Below are positions 1-5,082 of a stretch of 6,121 bases of DNA, piece after piece. Numbering within the stretch: the stretch's first letter is position 1; every line of letters begins with the position of its first letter. The position numbers and the translations under genes are program-made. This stretch comes from Planctomycetota bacterium. GTDB taxonomy: Bacteria; Planctomycetota; UBA1135; GCA-002686595. The stretch lies in assembly GCA_013140785.1 (NCBI GenBank), contig JABFRZ010000086.1:1-6121 (forward strand), given 5' to 3'. Below the pieces are notes generated by a model. The model was not told where the DNA came from. It saw nothing but the letters and a program-made list of their open reading frames with translations, and searched no databases.

Positions 1-523
1 TGAAATAGCCTCCTGCGTAGAGCGTCGGCCCACCGCCATCGTCGAAGACCGCCCAGGCATGGACGTCGCCGTTGGTGCCTGGCTCGCCCCCGAAAGTAGG
101 CAGGAACCTCGGCGAGCACGGGAGCCCCTGAGCAAGCAGCAGAGGCCCGACCCGCACCGGGCCGAACGGCGCGGGGAGCAAGACGCTCGAACTCGCCGTG
201 AGGCTCGTGCCACCTGCGGCGACGGCCGTGATCTGGATGCTCTCCGCCTCTACCGGCACGCACACCTCGAAGCGGAAGTTCCCACTCCAGTCCGTGACGG
301 CCTTGCCGCCCGCGCTGCTCACCACCACCGCTCCCGCCGCCGGATCTCCGTCAGGCTCGAGGACGAAGCCCTCGAACACGGTTGGCGCCAAGGCATTCTT
401 GCCGAGCGGGCGCGCGAGCGGGACGTTCAGCCTGCGGTCTTGCGCCGACGTGTCCGGTGCGAGCAGGCTCAGGACGGCGAGCACAGAAAGGACGAGTCGA
501 GACTCATGCCAAAGGAAAGTCAT
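1..523 (-). CDS. Secreted protein with carboxypeptidase-regulatory-like domain and 'YAGG' repeats (partial, N-terminus only)
   Basis: The 174 codons read here start with ATG at 523 and continue past the left edge without a stop, so the C-terminus is missing. Residues 1-28 form a classical signal peptide: a short n-region with Arg, a hydrophobic stretch LVLSVLAVLSLLA, and a likely cleavage after T-S-A before QDRR. Residues about 48-105 (FEGFVLEPDGDPAAGAVVV..., TDWSGNFRFE) look like a carboxypeptidase-regulatory-like beta-sandwich, a fold common in exported proteins. From about residue 140 the text changes to C-SPRFLPTFGGEPGTNG followed by HAWAVFDDGGGP and LYAGGYF. This is the first unit of a repeat style I associate with large secreted proteins of Planctomycetota. 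The function is unknown; an extracellular structural or binding role is an inference. No strong Shine-Dalgarno is present (only GGAA, about 9 bases upstream). The next gene upstream on this strand is tsaD, 242 bases away, so it is probably transcribed separately. Confidence 0.8.
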   Translation of the reverse strand, partial: MTFLWHESRLVLSVLAVLSLLAPDTSAQDRRLNVPLARPLGKNALAPTVFEGFVLEPDGDPAAGAVVVSSAGGKAVTDWSGNFRFEVCVPVEAESIQITAVAAGGTSLTASSSVLLPAPFGPVRVGPLLLAQGLPCSPRFLPTFGGEPGTNGDVHAWAVFDDGGGPTLYAGGYF

Positions 524-668
524 GACGTCATTCCAATTCGAGTAGTTGGACGCGGAACGATGCAGTGGTTGCGTGCCGACAAGAACGAGGATCTTGCGCG
601 AGGGCCGCTGACCTAGGTCGACTGGCGGTGGAGCCGCAACGGGTGTTCCAACCCTCCTCCGAACGCCG

Positions 669-732
669 CCCGGGCAAGAGCTGTGCAAGGCGAGAGGCGA
701 GCGAGGCGGACAAGTAGCGGCTCTTGCCCCGG
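669..732. repeat. Inverted repeat in the tsaD / secreted-protein spacer
   Basis: GGGCAAGAGC at 672-681 is the exact reverse complement of GCTCTTGCCC at 720-729. After one mismatch the pairing continues with CC at 669-670 against GG at 731-732, and a few wobble pairs extend it inward. The loop is about 38 bases. There is no U-rich tail on either strand, so it is not a clear intrinsic terminator. It could be a processed RNA structure between the two genes or a binding site; the sequence alone does not decide. Confidence 0.5.
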
Positions 733-746
733 AGGTCACACTCCGG
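729..746 (-). terminator. Small hairpin downstream of tsaD (weak terminator candidate)
   Basis: CCGGAG at 729-734 and CTCCGG at 741-746 form a perfect 6-bp stem with a 6-base loop, beginning 19 bases past the tsaD stop codon. The position suits a 3' end structure for the protease-tsaD transcript. On the minus strand it is followed by GGCAAGAGCC and not by a T tract, so termination is only a guess. The left arm shares one base (729) with the larger inverted repeat at 669-732, so the two structures would be partly exclusive. Confidence 0.3.
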
Positions 747-765
747 AGAGTCCAGAGGGCGCGAC

Positions 766-1821
766 TCAGCGCGCGACGGCGTCGAGGTCCAACGAAGCCA
801 GGCGACCCGCGCGCAGGAGGTGCCAGCCTTGTCCGGCGATCATGGCGGCGTTGTCGGTGCAATAGCTCGGGCTCGGGAAGACCGCGCGGAGGCCGAGCTC
901 GGCGGCCGCGGCCGTCATGCGTTCGCGCAGGCGCGCGTTGCAGGCGACCCCGCCCGTCACCGCGATCGTCGCGAGTCCCTCGGCGCGGGCCGCCGCCAAC
1001 GACTGCGCCACGAGCACGTCCACCACGGCCTCCTGGAACGAAGCCGCCATGTCCGCTCTACGGGGGATCTGCTCGGGCTCGGGCGGTGGAGCGCCGGCGT
1101 CTTGGCCGCGCAACGCATACAGCACCGCGGTCTTCAAGCCGCTGAAGGAGAAGCCCAGCTCGCCAGCACGCGGACGGTAGCGCGGGAAGGCGAAGGCGCG
1201 GCCGTCGCCCATGCGCGCGAGCGCGGAGATCGCGGGGCCACCCGGGTAGCCCAGGCCGAGCATGCTGGCGACCTTGTCGAAGGCTTCGCCGGCCGCGTCG
1301 TCGAGGGTCTCGGCGCGCATCTCGAGCTCGATCGGCGAGCTCATGCGGTACAGCGCGGTGTGTCCGCCGGACACGACCAGCGCGAGCAGCGGATACTCGA
1401 GCTCGTGCTCCATCGAGGCCGCGTAGGCGTGGGCCTCGATGTGGTGCACGCCGACGAGCGGCAGCCCGCGCACGAAGGCCAGTGCCTTGGCGGTCGAGAC
1501 GCCCACCAAGAGAGAACCGATCAGGCCTGGCCGGTAGGTGACCGCGATGGCCTCGAGCCCGTCCAGCGAGGTTCCGGCGCGGGCCAGCGCCTCGTCCACG
1601 ACCGGCAGTACCTCGCGCAGGTGCGAGCGGCCGGCGATCTCGGGCACGACCCCGCGGAAGGGCGCGTGCTCGGCGATCTGGCTGTGCACGACGGAGGACA
1701 GGATCTCGCGCCCGTGGCGCACGACCGCCGCGGCCGTCTCGTCGCACGAAGACTCGATTCCGAGCACCAGCCCGGAGCGGGCCGCGCCCTCAGTGGCGTC
1801 GTCAACGGAGCGGGAGGCCAT
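766..1821 (-). CDS. tsaD: tRNA N6-threonylcarbamoyladenosine synthase subunit TsaD
   Basis: TsaD (Kae1/YgjD family, cytoplasmic) transfers the threonylcarbamoyl group from threonylcarbamoyl-AMP to A37 of tRNAs that read ANN codons, working with TsaB and TsaE in bacteria. The 351-residue length is normal for the family. Visible ASKHA-fold motifs: LGIESSCDETAAAVV (20-34), the metal-binding pair H127/H131 in HHIEAH, VSGGHT (150-155), DDAAGEAFDKVA (174-185), GYPGGP (191-196), FSFSGLKTA (224-232), TGGVACNARLR (289-299) and CTDNAAMIA (321-329) with metal ligand D323. The usual 'GPGL' after VT reads YRPGL (96-100). The chosen ATG lies inside the last codons of the upstream protease gene (20-base overlap), so translation is probably coupled. 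No good Shine-Dalgarno precedes it. A GTG at codon 19, just before LGIES, is an alternative start that would remove a non-conserved N-terminal extension. Confidence 0.97.
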   Translation of the reverse strand: MASRSVDDATEGAARSGLVLGIESSCDETAAAVVRHGREILSSVVHSQIAEHAPFRGVVPEIAGRSHLREVLPVVDEALARAGTSLDGLEAIAVTYRPGLIGSLLVGVSTAKALAFVRGLPLVGVHHIEAHAYAASMEHELEYPLLALVVSGGHTALYRMSSPIELEMRAETLDDAAGEAFDKVASMLGLGYPGGPAISALARMGDGRAFAFPRYRPRAGELGFSFSGLKTAVLYALRGQDAGAPPPEPEQIPRRADMAASFQEAVVDVLVAQSLAAARAEGLATIAVTGGVACNARLRERMTAAAAELGLRAVFPSPSYCTDNAAMIAGQGWHLLRAGRLASLDLDAVAR

Positions 1822-3139
1822 GCGCTTTCAGGTTTCCGCCCGCGAGCAGCGCGAGCGCCGCCACGAGCTGTCGGTCCATGGGCGGCTCGTCGATCAGGTC
1901 GAGCCCCCCGCGTTGTTCCCACGCGCGCAGCGCCTGTAGGGCGCTCTCCGGCGGCGAGTAGCCGCGCAGGAAGGCCAGGAGTTCGCCGCGCTCCGCGCGC
2001 GTGAGAGGCACCCACAGGTCGGGGGCAATGCCGTTGTGCTCGGCGTCGCCGTCCTCGTGCTCGATACGCCGCAGGGATGGGCTGCAATAGTTGGCGGTCG
2101 TGAGCTTCACCACGGCGCGCGCGCGCCCGATGCGCTTGAGCGTTTGCACCGTGCCCTTGCCGTAGCTGGGCTCGCCCACCAGGACGGCGACGGCGTGGTC
2201 CTGCAGCGCGGCTGCCAGGACCTCGCTGGCGCTGGCCGAGTCTTGGTCGAGCAGCACGACCAACGGCAGACCGGCCAGCGTCGCCCGCTTGGGATCGGCC
2301 TCGGTCACGCGCGTCTCGGTGCGCGTGCGTGTTGCCACCAGCGCGCCCGCTGCGACGAAACGGTTGGCGATCGAGATCGCCGCGTCCAGGATCCCACCCG
2401 GGTTGAAGCGCAGGTCGAGCACGAGGGCGCGCAGGCCGCGCTGCTGGAGGCTCGCCACGGCCTGATCGAACTCGTCCATAGTCCGGTGGCTGAAAGAGCG
2501 GATGCACGCGTAGCCGATGCCGCGCTCGGGCTCGAGCATGCGCACGTGGGGCACGGTCGGGTCGAGCACCACGCCGGGGCGCAGCCGAACCTCGCGCCGG
2601 TCGCCTTCGAGGCTCTCGACGTCCAGCCGGATCTCGGCGTCCTCGCGGTGCAGCAGCGCCCGCAGCGCGCGCGCGTCCAGGGCTTCCACCGGCTGGCCCT
2701 CGGCGCCGACGATGCGGTCGCCCACGCGCAGGCCGGCCTTTTCGGCCGGGGATCCGGGGTACGGGAACAAGATCCGTCCGAGCTCGCCCTCGCGAAAGAC
2801 CACGCCGATGCCGAGGAACTCGCCCGAGGTCTCGCGATCGAGGTCCGCGATCTCCGGAGGTCCGAAGTAGCGCGAGTGGTCGTCGAGCCCAGCGAGCATG
2901 CCGGCCAGGGCATCGTCGATCAGCTTCTGCGCCGGCACCTCGCGCACGAAGTCGGCCAGCGCGAGGTCGCGCACGGAGCGTACGAGCTCGATGTCGCGGT
3001 CGAGGAAGAAGCGGGTCGCCCGATCCACGGCCAAAGCGGCGAGCAGTCCGGCCGCGAGCCCGAGCACGAACAGCGCATGGCCAGCGCCGCGGGTCTCCTG
3101 CTGCAGCCCTGCGGGCTCCAGTCTGCGGGGCAAGCTCAC
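1802..3139 (-). CDS. Membrane-anchored S41 family (C-terminal processing) peptidase with PDZ domain
   Basis: This is a serine protease of the CtpA/Prc type, which cleaves proteins at or near their C-termini in the periplasm. Its 445 residues read: one N-terminal membrane segment (about 22-38, FVLGLAAGLLAALAV), with no typical cleavage site, so probably an anchor; a helical region with LDDHSRYF (85-92); a PDZ domain (about 105-180; GEFLGIGVVF, GSPAEKAGLRVGDRI); then the S41 catalytic core. The catalytic pair is visible as Ser303 in DSASASE (300-306) and Lys328 in YGKGT, 25 residues apart as in the plant D1 protease, with Gln332 following. The motifs LRFNPGG (243-249) and NGIAPDLWV (369-377) are also typical. 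The start is GTG at 3139, the first start codon in this frame. It has no Shine-Dalgarno, but a TATCCT hexamer lies 6 bases upstream. tsaD follows with a 20-base overlap. The substrate is unknown. Confidence 0.93.
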   Translation of the reverse strand: MSLPRRLEPAGLQQETRGAGHALFVLGLAAGLLAALAVDRATRFFLDRDIELVRSVRDLALADFVREVPAQKLIDDALAGMLAGLDDHSRYFGPPEIADLDRETSGEFLGIGVVFREGELGRILFPYPGSPAEKAGLRVGDRIVGAEGQPVEALDARALRALLHREDAEIRLDVESLEGDRREVRLRPGVVLDPTVPHVRMLEPERGIGYACIRSFSHRTMDEFDQAVASLQQRGLRALVLDLRFNPGGILDAAISIANRFVAAGALVATRTRTETRVTEADPKRATLAGLPLVVLLDQDSASASEVLAAALQDHAVAVLVGEPSYGKGTVQTLKRIGRARAVVKLTTANYCSPSLRRIEHEDGDAEHNGIAPDLWVPLTRAERGELLAFLRGYSPPESALQALRAWEQRGGLDLIDEPPMDRQLVAALALLAGGNLKAHGLPLR

Positions 3140-3145
3140 GCAGTC

Positions 3146-3151
3146 AGGATA
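3146..3151 (-). promoter_or_regulatory. -10-like TATCCT immediately before the S41 protease start
   Basis: On the minus strand TATCCT is followed by exactly 6 bases (GACTGC) and then the GTG start. A transcript beginning at the normal distance from a -10 box would start at or next to the GTG and carry no leader. No -35 element is visible; the upstream stretch is the GC-alternating tract. The same layout occurs at two other genes here (5799-5804 and 5835-5840), which is the main support. Confidence 0.4.
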
Positions 3152-3159
3152 GCGACGCG

Positions 3160-3174
3160 GCGCGCGCGCGCGCG
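3160..3174. repeat. Alternating (GC)7G tract
   Basis: Fifteen bases of strictly alternating G and C lie just upstream of the protease start and its -10-like hexamer. Such alternating purine-pyrimidine runs can adopt Z-DNA under negative supercoiling, and they slip easily during replication. In a GC-rich genome a run like this can also arise by chance. Confidence 0.6.
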
Positions 3175-3180
3175 TCCCGC

Positions 3181-3220
3181 AAAACGAGTCGGCCCCCGTC
3201 TGCCACCTCGGCGGGGGCCG
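3181..3220 (-). terminator. Hairpin with TTTT, likely terminator behind the small coiled-coil gene
   Basis: CGGCCCCCG (3190-3198) and CGGGGGCCG (3212-3220) form a perfect 9-bp GC-rich stem with a 13-base loop, extended by one A-T pair. Read on the minus strand the stem is followed by ACTCG and then TTTT (3184-3181). It lies 65 bases past the stop at 3285, where a terminator for the ferredoxin / coiled-coil transcript would be expected, and upstream of the independent protease promoter. The T tract is short and displaced, so efficiency is uncertain. Confidence 0.45.
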
Positions 3221-3222
3221 AA

Positions 3223-3258
3223 AGCCTGCTCGAGCTCGCGCTCGGTGTAGGGCAGGCT
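3223..3258. other. Bulged hairpin next to the terminator
   Basis: AGCCTGC (3223-3229) pairs with GCAGGCT (3252-3258). Inside it CGAGC (3231-3235) pairs with GCTCG (3240-3244) across a TCGC loop, leaving a 6-base bulge (3245-3250). It stands directly before the GC-rich hairpin at 3190-3220 in the minus-strand transcript, so the two stack as tandem stem-loops in the 3' region. Either a 3'-end stabilising structure or chance pairing in GC-rich DNA is possible. Confidence 0.4.
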
Positions 3259-3284
3259 GGTTCCGTCAGTTTTCCATCAGTCGC

Positions 3285-3617
3285 TCAGCCGTTCGTCTCT
3301 TGGCCGTGCTGCCAGACGAGGCTCCGGCGCGCGTTGCCCACGCGCGTGGGGATGCGGATCGTGAGCGGAGTCGTGCCGACCACGCTGCAGCCGAGCCCCT
3401 CGAGTTCCGCCCGGCAGTGGCGCAGCTCGCGGCGCTGGGCGGAGGCCTCGGTCTCGAGGTGCCGGAGCTCGTCCGTCGCGCCGAGTCCTTGCGGCTTCCC
3501 GAGCCGCGCCTCGATTTCCGCCAGCCGAGCCCCTCGCTCTTCCAGTTCGCGCCCGATCGAGTCGAGCAGCGGTGCCAGTGCTTCGGCCTGGGCGGGATCG
3601 TAGGGGTCGTGCTTCAT
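3285..3617 (-). CDS. Small coiled-coil protein, DUF2203-like, function unknown
   Basis: This is a 110-residue cytoplasmic protein without signal peptide or membrane segment. Residues 8-41 (DPAQAEALAPLLDSIGREL..., EIEARLGK) and 47-75 (ATDELRHLETEASAQRREL...) are two charged helices with coiled-coil character, separated by a Gly/Pro turn. The C-terminal part, GCSVVGTTPLTIRIPTRVGN then RRSLVWQHGQE (98-107), resembles the end of DUF2203 proteins, where two N-terminal helices are followed by a short beta region with a 'G-hydrophobic...LCW-x-GE' pattern. The assignment rests on this pattern alone. The ATG at 3617 was chosen over an ATG at 3695 because AGAG lies 8 bases upstream and because the extra residues are Arg/Pro-rich, overlap the ferredoxin end and look non-coding. 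The ferredoxin gene ends 74 bases upstream on the same strand, so co-transcription is possible. Confidence 0.75.
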   Translation of the reverse strand: MKHDPYDPAQAEALAPLLDSIGRELEERGARLAEIEARLGKPQGLGATDELRHLETEASAQRRELRHCRAELEGLGCSVVGTTPLTIRIPTRVGNARRSLVWQHGQETNG

Positions 3618-3691
3618 GGGCGGGGCTCTTTGGCAGCGCCCGAGCCGAGTCAACCGTGAATCCGGGCGCGGAATGCTCGCGCCGTGTCCGT

Positions 3692-3904
3692 TCACCTGCG
3701 CTCGGCGTGGATGACCTCGACCGGGCAGGAATCGACCGCCTCTTGGATCCTCTCTTCCAGCTCGAGGTCACCGTTGAGCAGCTTCTCGTGCCCCTTGCGT
3801 GGGCGCGAGGTCGAGCCGGCCGGGACCTCGAAGACCTCGGATACGAGATCCTGGCAGAGGTTGCAGGAGATGCAGCCCTCGACCACCCAGACCTTGCGGA
3901 TCAT
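3692..3904 (-). CDS. Single-cluster 4Fe-4S ferredoxin
   Basis: This is a 70-residue soluble electron carrier. The motif C11-I-S-C14-N-L-C17 followed by C60-P61-V-E-V-I is the full cysteine set for one [4Fe-4S] cluster. The N-terminal KVWVVEG strand and the acidic segment around residues 19-27 are typical of short one-cluster ferredoxins of about 60-80 residues. Unlike 2[4Fe-4S] clostridial types, there is no second CxxCxxC motif; the middle (30-50) is a basic then acidic loop. The redox partner is not evident from the neighbours. The gene is divergent from the pterin operon, with 161 bases between their starts, and the small coiled-coil gene lies downstream on the same strand. The ATG at 3904 gives the natural family N-terminus; no clear Shine-Dalgarno is present. 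A TATCCT at 3960-3965 (minus strand) could be a -10 element with a leader of about 48 bases. Confidence 0.88.
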   Translation of the reverse strand: MIRKVWVVEGCISCNLCQDLVSEVFEVPAGSTSRPRKGHEKLLNGDLELEERIQEAVDSCPVEVIHAERR

Positions 3905-3977
3905 GGGAGGAGCTCGGAGCGAGGGAGTGGCGTGGGCGGCGCTCGCACGGTTCAGGAGCAGGATACCCTGCCTCGGC

Positions 3978-3993
3978 GGGCGGTGCCCCGCCC
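3978..3993. other. GC-rich hairpin in the divergent ferredoxin / pterin control region
   Basis: GGGCGG (3978-3983) and CCGCCC (3988-3993) can pair across a TGCC loop; a register shifted by three bases is equally possible. It sits between the two divergent gene starts (3904 and 4066). A regulator site or chance pairing are both compatible with it. I see no riboswitch-like architecture in the rest of the spacer. Confidence 0.25.
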
Positions 3994-4025
3994 CGACCCA
4001 GTGCCGCTCGTTCTGGCCGCGCGAG

Positions 4026-4054
4026 TTGGCCAGGGGAGCGCGTTGGAGTAGGGT
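4026..4054 (+). promoter_or_regulatory. Candidate promoter of the pterin operon
   Basis: TTGGCC (4026-4031) and TAGGGT (4049-4054) are separated by 17 bases, the ideal spacing for a housekeeping sigma factor; they match the consensus at 4 of 6 and 3 of 6 positions. Transcription would start near 4061, only about 5 bases before the ATG at 4066. This fits the absence of a well-placed Shine-Dalgarno there. The match is modest. Confidence 0.35.
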
Positions 4055-4065
4055 GCCGCGCTCCC

Positions 4066-4500
4066 ATGCCCCCCGCGATCGTCGCGATCACCCGGCGCGA
4101 GGAGTTCAGCGCCAGCCACCGCCTGCACAATCCCGAGCTCTCGCCCGAGGAAAACCGCAGGCTCTACGGCGTCTGCAACAACGCGAACGGGCACGGGCAC
4201 AACTACGAGGTGGAGGTCACCGTGCGCGGCCTCGTCCACGAGCAGACCGGCATGGTCATGAACCTGGCCGACCTGATGCGCCTCTTGCGCGAGCGCGTCC
4301 TGCCGCAGGTCGATCACAAGCACCTGAACCTCGACGTGCCTTTCCTCGAGGGCATCATCCCGACGGCCGAGAACGTGGCCATCGCCTTGTGGCGACAGAT
4401 CGAACCGGAAATGAGGCGCTACGAAGGATGTCACCTGCACCGGATAAGGCTGTTCGAGAGTCGGAGCAGCTTCGTGGACTACCAGGGGCCAGAGAGTTGA
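4066..4500 (+). CDS. 6-pyruvoyl-tetrahydropterin synthase / 6-carboxytetrahydropterin synthase family (COG0720; PTPS-like)
   Basis: The family converts 7,8-dihydroneopterin triphosphate either to 6-pyruvoyl-tetrahydropterin (PTPS, tetrahydrobiopterin route) or to 6-carboxytetrahydropterin (QueD, queuosine route). The 144 residues contain the zinc ligands H18 (SASHRLH), H43 and H45 (NGHGHNY), the catalytic Cys37, the D83-H84 pair (QVDHKHLNLD), and the pterin-pocket residues T100 and E102 (PTAENVA) and E131. These lie at a constant offset of five from rat PTPS (His23, Cys42, His48, His50, Asp88, His89, as I recall), except the last Glu. The spacing Cys-x5-His-Gly-His, GVCNNANGHGHNY and TGMVMNL are of the animal PTPS type; QueD has Cys-x3-His-Gly-His. 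Automated annotation may still say queD, so no symbol is given. The start was set at 4066 because the open frame upstream is Arg/Pro-rich non-coding text. The stop overlaps the folE start. Confidence 0.95.
   Translation: MPPAIVAITRREEFSASHRLHNPELSPEENRRLYGVCNNANGHGHNYEVEVTVRGLVHEQTGMVMNLADLMRLLRERVLPQVDHKHLNLDVPFLEGIIPTAENVAIALWRQIEPEMRRYEGCHLHRIRLFESRSSFVDYQGPES
4484..4488 (+). promoter_or_regulatory. Shine-Dalgarno that decides the folE TTG start
   Basis: AGGGG lies 8 bases before TTG at 4497, inside the end of the upstream synthase gene. The alternative ATG at 4428 has AAGG directly against it, too close to serve, and the codons between 4428 and 4497 lack the third-position G/C bias of real genes here. 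Confidence 0.55.
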
Positions 4501-5063
4501 GCGTCCCGGACCTCGTCCGCGACTTGCTCGTCCGGCTGGGCGAGGACCCTGAGCGCGAGGGCTTGAAGCGCACGCCCGAGCGCGTGACCCGCAGCCTCGA
4601 GGAGCTGACCGTGGGCTACTCGCAGACAGTCGAGGAGGTCGTCGGCCAGGGCGTCTTCGGCAGCGAGGGCATCTCCGAGATGGTCATGGTGAAGGACATC
4701 GAGTTCTACAGCCTGTGCGAGCACCATCTGCTGCCCTTCTACGGGCGTGTCCACGTGGCCTACATCCCCGACGGGCGCATCATCGGGCTCTCGAAGATCC
4801 CGCGCATCGTGGATGTCTTCGCGCGCCGCCTACAAGTCCAGGAGCGCATGACCCAGCAGATCGCGCAGGCGATCGAGTCGGTGCTCGCGCCCAAGGGCGT
4901 CGGGGTCGTGGCCCACGCCTCGCACCTGTGCATGATGATGCGCGGGGTCCAGAAGCAGAACTCGGCCGCCATGACCTCGTGCCTGCTCGGCTGCTTCCGC
5001 AGCGACCCGAAGACGCGCAACGAGTTCCTCGGGCTCGTGCGCTCGTTCACACGCCAGCTCTAG
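4497..5063 (+). CDS. folE: GTP cyclohydrolase I (FolE)
   Basis: FolE converts GTP to 7,8-dihydroneopterin triphosphate plus formate in the cytoplasm, the first step of folate, queuosine and tetrahydrobiopterin synthesis. From TTG at 4497 the protein has 188 residues, normal for bacterial type I enzymes. It shows LGEDPEREGLKRTPERV (14-30), the zinc ligands C74 and H77 in SLCEHHLLPF, and C145 in HLCMMMRGVQK, with the 71-residue C-to-C distance of the E. coli enzyme. The catalytic histidines H76 and H143 are in place, as are GLSKIPRIVDVFARRLQ (97-113) and DPKTRNEFL (170-178). All three zinc ligands are present, so it is the zinc-dependent type. The start overlaps the stop of the preceding synthase in a TTGA arrangement, indicating translational coupling. 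Downstream, a convergent SDR gene ends 19 bases away, with only a 4-bp hairpin (5065-5077) between them. Confidence 0.96.
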   Translation: MSVPDLVRDLLVRLGEDPEREGLKRTPERVTRSLEELTVGYSQTVEEVVGQGVFGSEGISEMVMVKDIEFYSLCEHHLLPFYGRVHVAYIPDGRIIGLSKIPRIVDVFARRLQVQERMTQQIAQAIESVLAPKGVGVVAHASHLCMMMRGVQKQNSAAMTSCLLGCFRSDPKTRNEFLGLVRSFTRQL

Positions 5064-5082
5064 CCGCTTCTGGAGCGAGGCG

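Noticed and set aside
528..713. Short minus-strand frame in the spacer before the secreted-protein gene
   Set aside because: It is Arg/Ser-rich with no motif, no ribosome-binding site and weak third-position bias; the spacer is better read as non-coding.
724..2004. Long plus-strand open frame opposite tsaD and the protease end
   Set aside because: Its translation is Arg/Gly/Ala/His-rich low-complexity text with no motif, and it lies antisense to two clearly recognised genes. Such frames are expected opposite GC-rich coding DNA.
1521..2507. Minus-strand frame spanning the protease / tsaD junction
   Set aside because: It is a frame-shifted shadow of both genes, rich in Arg/Pro/Ala, without any motif.
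2036..3250. Long plus-strand open frame opposite the S41 protease
   Set aside because: It is antisense to a protease with intact catalytic residues and PDZ domain; its own translation shows no recognisable domain.
3221..3290. Possible tRNA, suggested by GGTTCCG and nearby stems
   Set aside because: No acceptor stem, D-arm or anticodon arm can be built around it; the stems form two independent hairpins.
3277..3771. Minus-strand frame across the coiled-coil gene and ferredoxin end
   Set aside because: It overlaps both better-supported genes in another frame and is Arg/Ala-rich without structure.
3905..4065. Possible riboswitch or attenuator ahead of the pterin operon
   Set aside because: Only one short GC hairpin is present, and the candidate promoter leaves almost no leader RNA, so no aptamer architecture can be supported.
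3684..5063. Single long plus-strand frame ending as FolE, as if a large fusion protein
   Set aside because: The part before 4497 is antisense to the ferredoxin or out of frame with the PTPS gene and has no domain; only the last 188 residues are FolE.
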